DNA of 64,000 nt from Deefgea salmonis (GCF_020531905.1 NZ_JAJAWG010000001.1:434001-498000), one strand, 5' to 3'; numbered from the stretch's first letter, positions 48,339-58,047 are shown. Numbers and translations are program-made. Notes: a model not told the origin generated them from the letters alone.

Positions 48339-48389
48339 TGGGTATAACCATGCAGGCTTTATCACAAAAAGTCTAGAAGGATATACCCA
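48339..48389 (-). repeat. TGGGTATA-ended inverted repeat between sdhB and sdhE
   Basis: TGGGTATA (48339–48346) and TATACCCA (48382–48389) are perfect 8-bp arms around a 35-bp spacer. It fills most of the 70-bp gap. Similar ends occur before nrdR and between sucB and lpdA. Confidence 0.5.
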
Positions 48390-48396
48390 CTTATCA

Positions 48397-49110
48397 TCAA
48401 GAAATACGCTTCACCATTAAATCTTTAATCTTGCCGATGGCTTTCGTTGGATTGAGCTCTTTCGGGCAAACATCAACGCAATTCATAATGCTGTGGCAAC
48501 GGAACAAACGATAAGGATCTTCTAGATTATCCAAACGTGCGCTGGTGGCTTCGTCACGGGTATCGGCAATAAATCGATACGCAGCAAGTAAGCCCGCCGG
48601 ACCGACGAATTTGTCCGGATTCCACCAGAACGATGGGCATGCTGTTGAACAGCAAGCGCACAAAATACACTCGTACAAGCCATCGAGTTCTTTACGATCT
48701 TCTTGGCTTTGCAAGCGTTCACGATCGGGCGCTGGGCTGTCGTTAATCACATACGGTTTGATCGAATGATATTGCTTAAAAAACTGCGTCATATCGACGA
48801 TCAAATCACGAATCACGGGCAGACCGGGCAATGGACGGACTTCGATTGGCTGTTTGAGCGTATCGATATCGGTAATACAGGCCAGACCATTTTTGCCGTT
48901 GATGTTCATTGCGTCCGAGCCACACACACCCTCGCGGCATGAACGGCGGAACGACAACGACTCATCGACCACTTTGAGTTTGACTAAGGCATCGAGCAAT
49001 TTACGCTCAGTGGTGGTGTCAACATCAACGCTGATGTCTTGCATGTACGGCTTGGCGTCTTTATCTGGATCGTAACGATAAACGCGAAATTTTACGGATT
49101 GTGTAGTCAT
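48397..49110 (-). CDS. sdhB: Succinate dehydrogenase iron–sulfur subunit
   Basis: 237 residues. Cysteine sets for [2Fe-2S] (RRSCREGVCGSDAM), [4Fe-4S] (CILCACCSTACPS) and [3Fe-4S] (CHSIMNCVDVCP). Transfers electrons from SdhA to quinone. GAGGG within the upstream CCCTC-type repeat serves as the Shine-Dalgarno. Confidence 0.97.
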   Translation of the reverse strand: MTTQSVKFRVYRYDPDKDAKPYMQDISVDVDTTTERKLLDALVKLKVVDESLSFRRSCREGVCGSDAMNINGKNGLACITDIDTLKQPIEVRPLPGLPVIRDLIVDMTQFFKQYHSIKPYVINDSPAPDRERLQSQEDRKELDGLYECILCACCSTACPSFWWNPDKFVGPAGLLAAYRFIADTRDEATSARLDNLEDPYRLFRCHSIMNCVDVCPKELNPTKAIGKIKDLMVKRIS

Positions 49111-49116
49111 TTTTTA

Positions 49117-49153
49117 CCCTCACCCCTTGCCCTCTCCCAAAAAGAGAGGGGGA
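49117..49153. repeat. CCCTCACCCC…CCCTCTCCC-type repeat between sdhA and sdhB
   Basis: Plus-strand ACCCTCACCCCTTGCCCTCTCCC followed by a GAGAGGG return arm. This motif is a common dispersed intergenic repeat of proteobacteria. Inserted between sdhA and sdhB, it provides the sdhB ribosome-binding sequence. Confidence 0.65.
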
Positions 49154-49181
49154 ATGTAGACGCCCAAAAGGCGTAAATTAA

Positions 49182-50975
49182 TTAATACGAACGCGTCTTC
49201 AACGCGACAGAATCCACCGTCAGCGGCGTTAAATTGACGGGTTTATATTCAAGGCGATTGTCTGAGCTAAACCACAGACTGTGTTTTAGCCAGTTTTTAT
49301 CGTCACGACCATTCGGTTGCTCTGGACTATCAATGGCATCGTCACGCACGTGCGCGCCGCGTGATTCAGTGCGCGCATTGGCCGAAATCATCGTCGCTTT
49401 CGCCACTTCGATCAGGTTTTCTAATTCCAACGCTTCAAGACGCGCGGTATTAAAGGTTTTCGATTTGTCGGCAATGACCGTGGTTTTAATCATTTTTTCG
49501 ACTTCGAGAATCTTCGCCACACCTTCAGCCAACATGTCTTTAAAGCGGAACACACCGGCATGCGCTTGCATTGTGCGTTGCATCGCCAAGCGCGCTTCAT
49601 TGACGTTGGTGCCTGTGGTTTGATTGTCCAAACGGGCAACGCGCGCCACAGTGCGCTCAACGTCTTTCATCGCGACTTCAGGGAAGGATTCGTGATGCGA
49701 TTTGATGTAGTCGATCATTGAATTGCCAGACGACTTACCAAACACCAGCAAATCGAGCAATGAATTGGTACCCAAGCGATTAGCGCCGTGCACTGAAGCA
49801 CAAGCGCATTCACCGGCGGCGTAGAAACCTTTGACCGTTTCGTCGCCCATCACCACTTCGCCCTTGTAATTGGTCGGAATACCGCCCATTTGGTAGTGGC
49901 ACGTTGGTACGACTGGGATTGGTGCTTTAATCGGGTCAACACCGGCAAATTTGATCGATATTTCGCGAATGCCCGGCAATTTAGACATAATCACTTCTGG
50001 GTCTAAATGCGTAATATCCAGCAAAACGTGATCTTTATTTGGGCCACAACCACGGCCTTCGTTAATTTCAGTCACCATTGCCCGCGAAACTACGTCACGC
50101 GAAGCTAAATCTTTGGCATTTGGTGCGTAGCGTTCCATAAAGCGTTCGCCGTTAGAGTTGCGTAAAATACCACCCTCACCGCGCACACCTTCAGTAATCA
50201 ACACCCCCGCACCAGCAACGCCAGTGGGGTGAAATTGCCAGAATTCCATGTCTTCTAACGGCACACCCGCACGCGCTGCCATCCCCAAACCATCACCGGT
50301 ATTAATAAAGGCATTGGTGGAAGAAGAATAAATCCGGCCTGCGCCGCCAGTGGCAAACAAAGTAGCTTTGGCTTGGAAAATCACGATTTCAGAGGTTTCC
50401 ATCTCCATCGCGACTACGCCTTGCACCACGCCGTTCTCGTCACGAATCATGTCAAGTGCCATCCACTCAACAAAAAACTGCGTATTGGCGCGAACATTAC
50501 GCTGATAAAGCGCGTGTAACATCGCGTGACCGGTACGGTCAGCCGCCGCACAGGCGCGGCGAACTGGTTTTTCGCCAAAGTTGCTCATATGGCCGCCAAA
50601 TGGCCGCTGGTAAATTGTGCCATCAGCATTGCGATCGAACGGCATACCAAAGTGCTCAAGCTCAATCACCACTTTTGGTGCTTCACGGCACATAAATTCA
50701 ATTGCGTCTTGATCCCCTAGCCAGTCCGACCCTTTTACGGTGTCGTACATATGCCAAGTCCAATGATCTGGCTCAGAATTGCCCAGTGAAGCCGAAACAC
50801 CGCCTTGCGCTGCCACGGTGTGCGAGCGTGTTGGGAATACTTTAGATAGAACAGCGGTTTTAACCCCTGCTTCAGACAATTGCAGTGCGGCACGTAAACC
50901 CGCACCACCCGCACCAACGATCAGCGCGTCAAACTTGCGAACAGGAATTGGACGCTTGGTAGACTCTTGGCTCAT
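49182..50975 (-). CDS. sdhA: Succinate dehydrogenase flavoprotein subunit
   Basis: 597 residues. FAD is covalently bound at His in RSHTVAAQGG; catalytic segments HMSNFGEKPVRRACAA, QFHPTGVAGAGVLITEGVRGEGG and TCHYQMGGIPTN are present. The ATG at 50975 overlaps the sdhD stop (ATGA). The 70-bp gap to sdhB holds a repeat and a short hairpin (ACGCC/GGCGT). Confidence 0.97.
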   Translation of the reverse strand: MSQESTKRPIPVRKFDALIVGAGGAGLRAALQLSEAGVKTAVLSKVFPTRSHTVAAQGGVSASLGNSEPDHWTWHMYDTVKGSDWLGDQDAIEFMCREAPKVVIELEHFGMPFDRNADGTIYQRPFGGHMSNFGEKPVRRACAAADRTGHAMLHALYQRNVRANTQFFVEWMALDMIRDENGVVQGVVAMEMETSEIVIFQAKATLFATGGAGRIYSSSTNAFINTGDGLGMAARAGVPLEDMEFWQFHPTGVAGAGVLITEGVRGEGGILRNSNGERFMERYAPNAKDLASRDVVSRAMVTEINEGRGCGPNKDHVLLDITHLDPEVIMSKLPGIREISIKFAGVDPIKAPIPVVPTCHYQMGGIPTNYKGEVVMGDETVKGFYAAGECACASVHGANRLGTNSLLDLLVFGKSSGNSMIDYIKSHHESFPEVAMKDVERTVARVARLDNQTTGTNVNEARLAMQRTMQAHAGVFRFKDMLAEGVAKILEVEKMIKTTVIADKSKTFNTARLEALELENLIEVAKATMISANARTESRGAHVRDDAIDSPEQPNGRDDKNWLKHSLWFSSDNRLEYKPVNLTPLTVDSVALKTRSY

Positions 50976-51322
50976 AAAACACCCCACACAACTTTAACCA
51001 TATAAATCAAGCTCGCCAGCAACCACAGCAGCGTCAGCACATGCATTGTGAGCTTTACGCCAATATGCTGAATGTAATCCATCCAGATGTCGCGAACGCC
51101 AACCCAGGCATGCCATAGCAATGCAATGATCGTAATCGTCGTGACAATTTTTACCCAGGTACAGGCGAACAACGCTTGCCAAGCTTCAAACGACGCGCCA
51201 TTAGCAAACAAAATAAAGGCAATCACACCCACGGTGTATGCCAACATAATCACGGCCGTTACGCGCTGTACCAGCCAATCACGCAAACCATAATGCGCGC
51301 CAACAACATGACGATTTACCAT
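50972..51322 (-). CDS. sdhD: Succinate dehydrogenase membrane anchor SdhD
   Basis: 116 residues with three transmembrane helices. The heme-ligand-type histidine is in LLWHAWVGVRDIWMDYI, and the N-terminal GLRDWLVQRVTAV is conserved. Overlaps sdhC at its start and sdhA at its end. GGAG precedes the ATG. Confidence 0.92.
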   Translation of the reverse strand: MVNRHVVGAHYGLRDWLVQRVTAVIMLAYTVGVIAFILFANGASFEAWQALFACTWVKIVTTITIIALLWHAWVGVRDIWMDYIQHIGVKLTMHVLTLLWLLASLIYMVKVVWGVL

Positions 51323-51690
51323 GTGATCGCTCCAATAATGACCGTCAATGACAAGCTCACGGCCAGCACCACATACGAAGTAAGGCGTGCTGTTTTTAAA
51401 TCCAAGCCTTTATGAATATCCAAACACAAGAAGCGCAAACCAGCACAAGCGTGATGCAAATAGGCCCACAAAACAGCCAATAAAAACAACTTCACCAATG
51501 GATTGCTGATGCAGTCTTTAAATGCCGCAAAACGCTCATTGGACGCCAAAGAGCCTTCTAGCGCATATAACATCAATGGGATGGCTGCGAACATCAACAA
51601 ACCGCTAATGCGGTGCAAGATGGACACAATCCCCGGCAATGGCAAACGAATCTGCCAAAGCGCGAGGTGTTTTGGGCGTGTTTTTTGCAT
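51316..51690 (-). CDS. sdhC: Succinate dehydrogenase cytochrome b556 subunit SdhC
   Basis: 124 residues, three transmembrane helices. SILHRISGLLMF is the quinone-site segment and LHHACAGLRFLCLD carries the heme-b histidine. First gene of the sdhCDAB–sdhE–gltA–sucAB–lpdA–sucCD run. The short 90-bp gap to the GntR gene must contain its promoter if it is not read through from the regulator. Confidence 0.93.
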   Translation of the reverse strand: MQKTRPKHLALWQIRLPLPGIVSILHRISGLLMFAAIPLMLYALEGSLASNERFAAFKDCISNPLVKLFLLAVLWAYLHHACAGLRFLCLDIHKGLDLKTARLTSYVVLAVSLSLTVIIGAITW

Positions 51691-51780
51691 ACGCTCTTTC
51701 CTCTCTAAGTTACAAATAAAGCTCTAAGAGCTCAGGTTGCCTGATTTAGTCCTTAAAGGAGCTGTTATCAGTATAAAAAT

Positions 51781-52521
51781 CTATGCAAACGGCGCAGGTT
51801 CAAAAGCAAGTGTCTCGGTTTTAAGCCAAGCAACACTCCAAACTTGCGGTTTGCCTTCAAAATCTCTCGCCAAACGAACCAGCTGCAGTAGCGGCTCATT
51901 CAAATCCACCATCAGTAAGCGCGCCTCATTTTGTCCTGCCGCTACGGCGCGGTACCGTACCTCGCCATCACGCAAACGAACCCCAAAATCGCGCCAACAC
52001 AATTCACGCAAATTACCTTTTAACTCACGAATCCGCCGAATATCGAGGTTGGGGAATCCGGCTTCTGGCAACAACATTTCTTCTAACCCAATAACAACAC
52101 CCGAAACCCTAAGTAAGCGACGAACTTGCCATAGTGCAGCTCCCCTTCGCAAACCTAAAATATCTGCCAACTGCTCGCCAGCATGAATCCGCACACAACC
52201 AAGTAGTTCAATTTTGGGCGCTACACCGTCCGCCCCAGCCAAGGGTAAAAAATGCCCTCTTGCTAGAAAATCATTCATTCCTGCCACAAAAGTACCAACA
52301 CCCTGACGCCGATATAACACACCCTCGGCCACCAAGGAATCGAGCGCCTTACGTACCGTGCCTTGACTTACACCAAATCGCACACCTAGCTCGATCTCAC
52401 TCGGCAAGCTTTCATCTTCCTGCCATTCACCTGCCTCAACCGCAGTCATAACTTCGCGTATCACTTGCTTGTAAAGAGGTTGCGCCGCTAGTTTTTTCAT
52501 TCCAACTTTATCTTTTATCAT
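51781..52521 (-). CDS. GntR-family (HutC-type, UTRA domain) transcriptional regulator
   Basis: 246 residues. Winged helix about 14–75 (LPSEIELGVRFGVSQGTVRKALDSLVAEG) and a C-terminal UTRA ligand domain. The effector is not known from sequence; the position between sdhC and divergent mdh suggests control of TCA-cycle genes. ATG 52521 has no clear Shine-Dalgarno; ATG 52500 (MKKLAA) is an alternative. The palindrome 25 bp upstream is the likely operator. Confidence 0.85.
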   Translation of the reverse strand: MIKDKVGMKKLAAQPLYKQVIREVMTAVEAGEWQEDESLPSEIELGVRFGVSQGTVRKALDSLVAEGVLYRRQGVGTFVAGMNDFLARGHFLPLAGADGVAPKIELLGCVRIHAGEQLADILGLRRGAALWQVRRLLRVSGVVIGLEEMLLPEAGFPNLDIRRIRELKGNLRELCWRDFGVRLRDGEVRYRAVAAGQNEARLLMVDLNEPLLQLVRLARDFEGKPQVWSVAWLKTETLAFEPAPFA

Positions 52522-52545
52522 GTTGTCGATGCTGAGTCTACTACA

Positions 52546-52559
52546 GTCTTATATAAGAC
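52546..52559. promoter_or_regulatory. Candidate operator palindrome GTCTTATATAAGAC
   Basis: A perfect 14-bp palindrome in the GntR/mdh divergent region, 25 bp from the regulator start and 173 bp from the mdh start. Length and symmetry fit a GntR-family site; autorepression is the simplest reading. I found no second copy before sdhC. Confidence 0.65.
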
Positions 52560-52731
52560 AAAAGATATAACACTCGATTTTTGTTTTTTTTAAACTGACT
52601 ACGCACCCAATCATCATCGTGTTAAGATTACTTGCTACGTATCAAAGATCTCGCTTTGTAGCCACAATCAAAGCGACCAAATGCTTATTTACTTGATGGC
52701 GATCAACCGCCACTTACTTGGAGTATGCTCG

Positions 52732-53712
52732 ATGAAACAACCTATTCGCGTTGCTGTTACTGGCGCTGCAGGTCAAATTGGTTACAGCCTTTTGTTCCGC
52801 ATCGCCTCTGGTGCCATGCTTGGCGCAGACCAGCCTGTAATTTTGCAATTACTCGACATTACACCTTCGCTACCGGCACTCAATGGCGTTGTCATGGAAT
52901 TGGATGATTGTGCATTTCCTTTACTACAAGGAATCGTACAAAGCGACGATCCAAAAGTGGCATTTAAAGATGCTGATATTGCCTTACTCGTTGGCGCCCG
53001 CCCACGCGGCCCCGGCATGGAACGCAAAGACTTACTCGAAGCTAACGGCGCAATCTTTACAGCTCAAGGCCGTGCACTGAACGAAGTTGCAAGCCGTGAC
53101 GTTAAAGTTCTGGTAGTCGGCAATCCAGCCAACACCAATGCCTATATCGCCATGAAAAACGCACCGGACCTTAATCCAGCCAACTTCACCGCCATGATGC
53201 GTTTAGACCACAACCGCGCCATGACCCAAGTCGCACAAAAAACCGGCACTACGATTGGCGACGTGAAAAAAATGATCATCTGGGGCAATCACTCTGCCAC
53301 CCAGTACCCGGATATTTTCCACGCAGAAGTGAAAGGCGCAAATGCAGCCACTTTGATCAACGATCAAAAATGGCTAGAAAGCGAATTCATTCCTACCGTA
53401 CAACAGCGTGGCGCAGCCATCATCAAAGCACGCGGCCTATCTTCTGCCGCATCAGCCGCCAACGCAGCCATTGATCACATCCGGAACTGGGTTTTAGGCA
53501 CACCAGAAGGCGACTGGGTCACAATGGGCGTACCTGCCAATGGTGAATACGGCTACAGCGATTTAATCTACGGCTACCCTGTTACCTGCAAAGACGGCAA
53601 ATACGAAATTATCACTGGTCTTGAAATCAGTGAATTTAGCCGCACCCGCATGGACGCCAGCGCCAAAGAGCTCTCAGAAGAGCGCGACGCAGTCAAGCAT
53701 CTACTCGCTTAA
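52732..53712 (+). CDS. mdh: Malate dehydrogenase
   Basis: 326 residues. NAD-binding [14 protein letters not shown], catalytic MRLDHNRAM and [11 protein letters not shown]. This is the cytosolic-MDH-like branch used by betaproteobacteria, not the E. coli type. ATG at 52732 follows GGAG and matches the family; the open frame upstream is rejected. Divergent from the GntR gene, followed by a strong terminator. Confidence 0.96.
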   Translation: MKQPIRVAVTGAAGQIGYSLLFRIASGAMLGADQPVILQLLDITPSLPALNGVVMELDDCAFPLLQGIVQSDDPKVAFKDADIALLVGARPRGPGMERKDLLEANGAIFTAQGRALNEVASRDVKVLVVGNPANTNAYIAMKNAPDLNPANFTAMMRLDHNRAMTQVAQKTGTTIGDVKKMIIWGNHSATQYPDIFHAEVKGANAATLINDQKWLESEFIPTVQQRGAAIIKARGLSSAASAANAAIDHIRNWVLGTPEGDWVTMGVPANGEYGYSDLIYGYPVTCKDGKYEIITGLEISEFSRTRMDASAKELSEERDAVKHLLA

Positions 53713-53734
53713 ACGCACCCATTAAAATCGAGTT

Positions 53735-53769
53735 AAAAAAAAGCCCACTGCAATGCAGTGGGCTTTTTT
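53735..53769. terminator. Bidirectional terminator between mdh and the proQ-like gene
   Basis: AAAAAAGCCCACTGCA/TGCAGTGGGCTTTTTT, nearly perfect 16-bp arms. Serves mdh on plus and the convergent proQ-like gene on minus. Confidence 0.95.
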
Positions 53770-53791
53770 ACATACTTTCATTCAACTCAAA

Positions 53792-54217
53792 TCAATCACG
53801 CGCAAACTTTGCGGCCAATTGATTGAGTTTTTCTAATTTTTGCGCTTCAGCCACTTTAGCGGCTTCAGCTGCTTCTTTTTCTTTGCGTTGAGTTGCCGCT
53901 TTTTTGAAGTATTCGTGCAAGCTATTTGCCGCAAATACGCGCTGATCTTCCGTTACCTCATCAGCCTGGCTGCCATCCAAATTAAAACGCACTTTGGCCA
54001 CCTGCATCGCCTTAAGGTAGCGCAGCGAGCGTGTATGCATCGCCAATGCTTGGCGCAACACACGATGACTCAACTCTGGCCGAGCGGCAAATAGTTGTTT
54101 GTCGACGCCAATGGCCAGCGGCAAGCAGTCCCGAAATACAGGGCTATTTTTTTGTAATTCTCTCAACAATGCCGGAGCACTAATCGGTGAAGCAGGCTGC
54201 GAATCAGCGGTAGTCAT
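53792..54217 (-). CDS. ProQ/FinO-domain RNA chaperone
   Basis: 141 residues. The FinO domain (about 16–95) has FRDCLPLAIGVDKQL, LRQALAMHTRSLRYLKA and RFNLDG; the C-terminus is a Lys/Glu/Ala-rich helix without the Tudor-like domain of E. coli ProQ. Binds structured sRNAs and mRNA 3' ends. ATG 54217 is preferred over the adjacent TTG. Confidence 0.88.
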   Translation of the reverse strand: MTTADSQPASPISAPALLRELQKNSPVFRDCLPLAIGVDKQLFAARPELSHRVLRQALAMHTRSLRYLKAMQVAKVRFNLDGSQADEVTEDQRVFAANSLHEYFKKAATQRKEKEAAEAAKVAEAQKLEKLNQLAAKFARD

Positions 54218-54350
54218 CAAACTTCCTTAAAACGATAGAAACACTCTTAGTGGCAGATTTTATCAGACCCAGACCCGATCTTGCTGATATAAGTATAAAA
54301 ATCACACGACTTAACAAAAAAACAGACGAAATACTTCGCCGCAGTAACGA

Positions 54351-54385
54351 AAAAAGGGTTGTAGCTCATAAAAGCTACAACCCTT
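54351..54385 (-). terminator. Terminator after tRNA-Thr
   Basis: On the minus strand GGGTTGTAGCT–(6-nt loop)–AGCTACAACCC followed by TTTTTT, 10 bp past the tRNA. Confidence 0.9.
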
Positions 54386-54394
54386 AGATTTCTT

Positions 54395-54470
54395 TGGTGC
54401 CGACGGCAGGAATCGAACTCGCGACCCCCTGATTACAAGTCAGGTGCTCTACCAACTGAGCTACATCGGC
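54395..54470 (-). tRNA. tRNA-Thr (anticodon TGT)
   Basis: A 76-nt cloverleaf on the minus strand with encoded CCA. Acceptor arms GCCGATG/CGTCGGC (one wobble), D arm GCTC…GAGC, anticodon stem CCTGA/TCAGG with loop CTTGTAA, and T loop TTCGATT. It reads ACA/ACG threonine codons. Stand-alone, followed by its own terminator. Confidence 0.95.
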
Positions 54471-54653
54471 AACAGGCGTGCATAATATCTAACGATCGCC
54501 ACTTGCGCAAGTTCTTTTTTGAAAAAATATCAAAATATTTTCTTTCCCTCAAAAGACAGGCTCAAAACACCGCACGCCAAACTGCGCAGCGACACCATCC
54601 CATCCACACAAACATCGAGCGCAACAGCAGACCAAGCCAGTGCAATCATCATC

Positions 54654-56123
54654 TTACAAAGGCAACAGACCCACTTGTTGCGCTTTTTGCCAATCCATCG
54701 CAAAATCCAGCGCATCAGCCAGCCTATCGATCTCAGCATTCAGTTGTGCATCGGCATCGGGCAACAGATCGACCGATCCGCACCAACCGGCCCAAGCCAA
54801 TAACGCCGTCAACGCTGATAATTGATCGAACAATCCATGCAAATACGTGCCGATGATTTGCCCATCGCTTGAAATCAACCCTTCGGTGCGACCATCATCC
54901 AATTGCAACAAACCCTCCCAGCCGTCACCGTGCAAAGTACTTTGCCCGACATGGATCTCATATCCGGCCACTGCCCCCGTCAGCCCCTTGGCGATCAACT
55001 GCCCCGTCACCAAGCGTAATTGCTTCTCCGCCTCCAAATACGTATTCATGGGTATATAGCCCAAGCCCTTGCTTGATGCTTGCCGCGATTCAATACCCAC
55101 CTCATCAATAATGAGCTCACCCAACATTTGATAACCACCACACACCCCGATCAATTTACCGCCGTAGCGTAAATGGGTGGCAATCTGTTGATCCCAGCCT
55201 TGCTGGCGCAACCACGCCAAATCGCCCTGCGTATTTTTACTCCCAGGCAAAATCAATAAATCGCACGCCGGCAAGGGCTGATTGGGATTGGCAAATTGGC
55301 AGTTAATCCCAGCAATTCGGCGCAGTGGATCAAAATCGGTGTGATTAGATATGTGTGGCAAGGTGGCAATGACGATTTTAAAATCGCCATCAACGCCGCT
55401 GGCGGTGCGCGGCACAGCGTCTTCTGCCGCAATATCCAAACCATGCAAATACGGCACCACCGCCAATACTGGCTTACCGGTTTGGGCTTCTAGCCAATCA
55501 CAACCAGGCTGCAACAGCGCAATATCGCCGCGAAAGCGATTAATAATAAAACCCTGAATGCGCGCCTGCTCTGATTCTGACAGACACGCCAAAGTCCCCA
55601 CAAAATGCGCAAACACCCCGCCGCGATCAATATCGGCCACCAGCCACACCGGGCAATCGGCCTCTTCGGCAAAGCCCATATTGGCAATGTCGCCAGCGCG
55701 TAAATTCACTTCCGCCGGACTGCCTGCGCCTTCAACCAACACCCAGTCGTATTGCGCCGCTAACCGCTGCCAAGACTCAAACACCGCGGCGCGCGCGGTG
55801 GTTTTATACGCGTGATAATCCACCGCATCGAGGTTACCAATCGATTTGCCTTGAATAATCACCTGCGCGCGGCAGTCACTCGAGGGTTTGAGTAGCACCG
55901 GATTCATATCGGTATGCGGTGCCAAACCACAAGCAAACGCCTGCACTGCCTGCGCACGGCCGATTTCACCGCCATCGGGCGTCACTGCCGAATTAAGCGC
56001 CATATTTTGCGGTTTAAACGGGGCCACCGAGATGCCTCGGCGCAGCAACAAGCGGCACAGCGCGGCGGTGAGCGTTGATTTACCGGCGTCGGAGGTACAA
56101 CCTTGAATCATTAAAGTCGGCAT
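54654..56123 (-). CDS. cobQ: Cobyric acid synthase (glutamine-hydrolysing)
   Basis: 489 residues. Amidates four side chains of adenosylcobyrinate a,c-diamide. N-terminal P-loop-like [26 protein letters not shown], and [10 protein letters not shown]-terminal glutaminase with Cys in [10 protein letters not shown] and His in [12 protein letters not shown] 56123 is chosen by family start. Last gene of the cobalamin cluster, about 120 bp after the ATPase gene. Confidence 0.95.
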   Translation of the reverse strand: MPTLMIQGCTSDAGKSTLTAALCRLLLRRGISVAPFKPQNMALNSAVTPDGGEIGRAQAVQAFACGLAPHTDMNPVLLKPSSDCRAQVIIQGKSIGNLDAVDYHAYKTTARAAVFESWQRLAAQYDWVLVEGAGSPAEVNLRAGDIANMGFAEEADCPVWLVADIDRGGVFAHFVGTLACLSESEQARIQGFIINRFRGDIALLQPGCDWLEAQTGKPVLAVVPYLHGLDIAAEDAVPRTASGVDGDFKIVIATLPHISNHTDFDPLRRIAGINCQFANPNQPLPACDLLILPGSKNTQGDLAWLRQQGWDQQIATHLRYGGKLIGVCGGYQMLGELIIDEVGIESRQASSKGLGYIPMNTYLEAEKQLRLVTGQLIAKGLTGAVAGYEIHVGQSTLHGDGWEGLLQLDDGRTEGLISSDGQIIGTYLHGLFDQLSALTALLAWAGWCGSVDLLPDADAQLNAEIDRLADALDFAMDWQKAQQVGLLPL

Positions 56124-56242
56124 AAAATTCATCCACAAAAAGCAAAACCGCACGGCCCCCCGCACGCTTGGCTAGCGAGCCATCCAGCTTAGCCAAACGG
56201 AGTATGCAACACGGTTTATTTAAAAGAGAAATTCAAAAAATC

Positions 56243-57028
56243 TTAACGCGGAATAAACCACGCCCGATCGGGCGTCGTGATTTCAACAATCGGATGATGG
56301 TATAGCGCAGTCAGATGATCCGCGGTTAACACCTCAGCGCGCGGCCCCGCCAACCAGCGACCATCACCAAACAACAACAATACACGGCAATGCTCAGCGG
56401 CAAAAAAATGCGCGTGATTTGGGTCATGCGTCACCATCACAATGGCGCGCCCCTTGGCTTGCTCTTCGCTGAGCACCTGCAGCGCTTGTTGTTGATGCCG
56501 TAAATCAAGTTGCGATAAAGGCTCATCGAGCAATAACAACGGCGCGTCTTGCGTTAAGGCGGTGGCCAATGCTACGCGGCGGCGCTCACCACCGGATAAA
56601 GTCGCCAAATCACGCGCAACCAGCAAGGACAAATCCAACCGCGCCAACTGCGCTTGCGCCAAAGCCACGTCGGCGGCGCCTTCCCAAGCAAAACGCGATA
56701 AATGCGGGTGGCGGCCGGTGAGGACTTTTTCCAGTACCGTGAGGGGGAATGGGCATTCATCTTGCTGCGTTTGCCACGCCAGCATTTTAGCGCGCTCACC
56801 ATGCGGCCAATCCATCCAAGGCCGCCCTTGCAGCGCAATCTCACCAGCGGCCAGCGCGTGCCAGCCGGCCATTGCGGATAATAAAGTACTTTTACCGCAG
56901 CCATTTTCGCCCAACACCAGCCACACTTCACCCGGCTGAATGTGCAATGACAAATCGTTAATCAAGCAGCGATCCGCTTGGGCAATGCTCACTTGCTGCA
57001 ACTGCATGGAGATCGGTTGAACGCTCAT
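56243..57028 (-). CDS. Cobalamin/iron-complex-type ABC transporter ATPase (BtuD-like)
   Basis: 261 residues. Walker A LGENGCGKSTLLSAM, signature LSGGERRRVALATAL, Walker B LLLLDEPLSQLDLR and H-loop VMVTHD. ATG 57028 overlaps the permease stop as ATGA; a longer open frame into the permease gene is rejected. Context with CobQ, CbiA and a BtuF-like protein favours vitamin B12 or corrinoid uptake over siderophores. Confidence 0.9.
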   Translation of the reverse strand: MSVQPISMQLQQVSIAQADRCLINDLSLHIQPGEVWLVLGENGCGKSTLLSAMAGWHALAAGEIALQGRPWMDWPHGERAKMLAWQTQQDECPFPLTVLEKVLTGRHPHLSRFAWEGAADVALAQAQLARLDLSLLVARDLATLSGGERRRVALATALTQDAPLLLLDEPLSQLDLRHQQQALQVLSEEQAKGRAIVMVTHDPNHAHFFAAEHCRVLLLFGDGRWLAGPRAEVLTADHLTALYHHPIVEITTPDRAWFIPR

Positions 57029-58011
57029 CGCACCGCCCGCCGATTTAATAAATACAAAAACGCCGGCACACCCAACAGCGCCATGACCACACCCACCGGC
57101 AACTGCTGCGGCGCAATCAAAGTGCGGGCAATGATATCGGCCCACAGCAAAACAATGCCGCCGGCCAACGTCGCCGCTGGCAATAACAGTCGCAAATCTT
57201 GGCCAATCATCAATCGCAGCGCATGCGGCACAATCAAGCCGACAAAGCCGATCATCCCAGCGGTAGTGACCGCCAAAGCGCTGGCTAAAGCGGCAGCAAA
57301 ATACAGCACCCAGCGCAACCGTTGATGATTTAAACCCAAGGCATGCGCCGATTCGGCCGCCATGCCCATAATATTGAGCTCACGCGCCAAGGGCCAAACC
57401 AGCAACAATAAAACACACAACACCGCCGCCCCCGATTGCCAATGCGCGCCCGCCAAATCACCCATTAACCAAAACACCATGCCGCGCAATAAACCATCGG
57501 GCGCCATGCTCAGCAATAAAGACGACAAAGCGCCACAAAATGCCGCCAACGCCACCCCGGTCAACAATAATCGGGTTTGCGTACTCGAGCGATCGCGCCC
57601 AGCCAGCAAAAAAACAATCAAAATACTCAATAAAGCGCCCGTACCGGCGGCAGCATTGACGCCCAAAGTACCCACCCCGAGTAATAACGCCAACAGCGCG
57701 CCGACACTGGCCCCGCCCGAGGTACCCAGTATATAAGGGTCTGCCAAAGGGTTACGCAGCAGCACTTGCTGCAAAGTCCCCGCCAAAGCCAACAAGCCGC
57801 CAACCACCAAAGCCGACACCGTGCGCGGCAATCGCAGCTCAAGCACCACGTCGCGCGCCAACGCTGATTCGGCGTTGTCATACCAAAACTGCCATGGCCG
57901 CAGCGATGTACTGCCCACCGACACACTGATGGCCACGCTCAGTAACAGCACAAGCAATAACACGCTCAGCGTCAGCAGCATTTTTTGTGGCGTTAACCGC
58001 GCCAAATTCAT
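57025..58011 (-). CDS. Cobalamin/iron-complex-type ABC transporter permease (BtuC-like)
   Basis: 328 residues, about 9–10 transmembrane helices of the FecCD/BtuC family. Conserved LRLPRTVSALVVGGLLALAG, NPLADPYILGTSGGASVGA and IGFVGLIVPHALR. GGGGA lies 9 nt before ATG 58011; the TTG at 58029 is less likely. Overlaps the ATPase gene by ATGA. Confidence 0.9.
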   Translation of the reverse strand: MNLARLTPQKMLLTLSVLLLVLLLSVAISVSVGSTSLRPWQFWYDNAESALARDVVLELRLPRTVSALVVGGLLALAGTLQQVLLRNPLADPYILGTSGGASVGALLALLLGVGTLGVNAAAGTGALLSILIVFLLAGRDRSSTQTRLLLTGVALAAFCGALSSLLLSMAPDGLLRGMVFWLMGDLAGAHWQSGAAVLCVLLLLVWPLARELNIMGMAAESAHALGLNHQRLRWVLYFAAALASALAVTTAGMIGFVGLIVPHALRLMIGQDLRLLLPAATLAGGIVLLWADIIARTLIAPQQLPVGVVMALLGVPAFLYLLNRRAVR

Positions 58012-58047
58012 CTTTTTATTCCCCAGCAACGTCGGTATGACCGCGCA

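Noticed and set aside
53735-53769. Small RNA in the mdh–proQ gap
   Set aside because: The hairpin is a simple bidirectional terminator and leaves no room for an independent transcript.
57029-57145. 39-codon N-terminal extension of the BtuD-like ATPase
   Set aside because: It overlaps the permease gene and lacks ABC similarity; the ATGA overlap at 57028 is the natural start.
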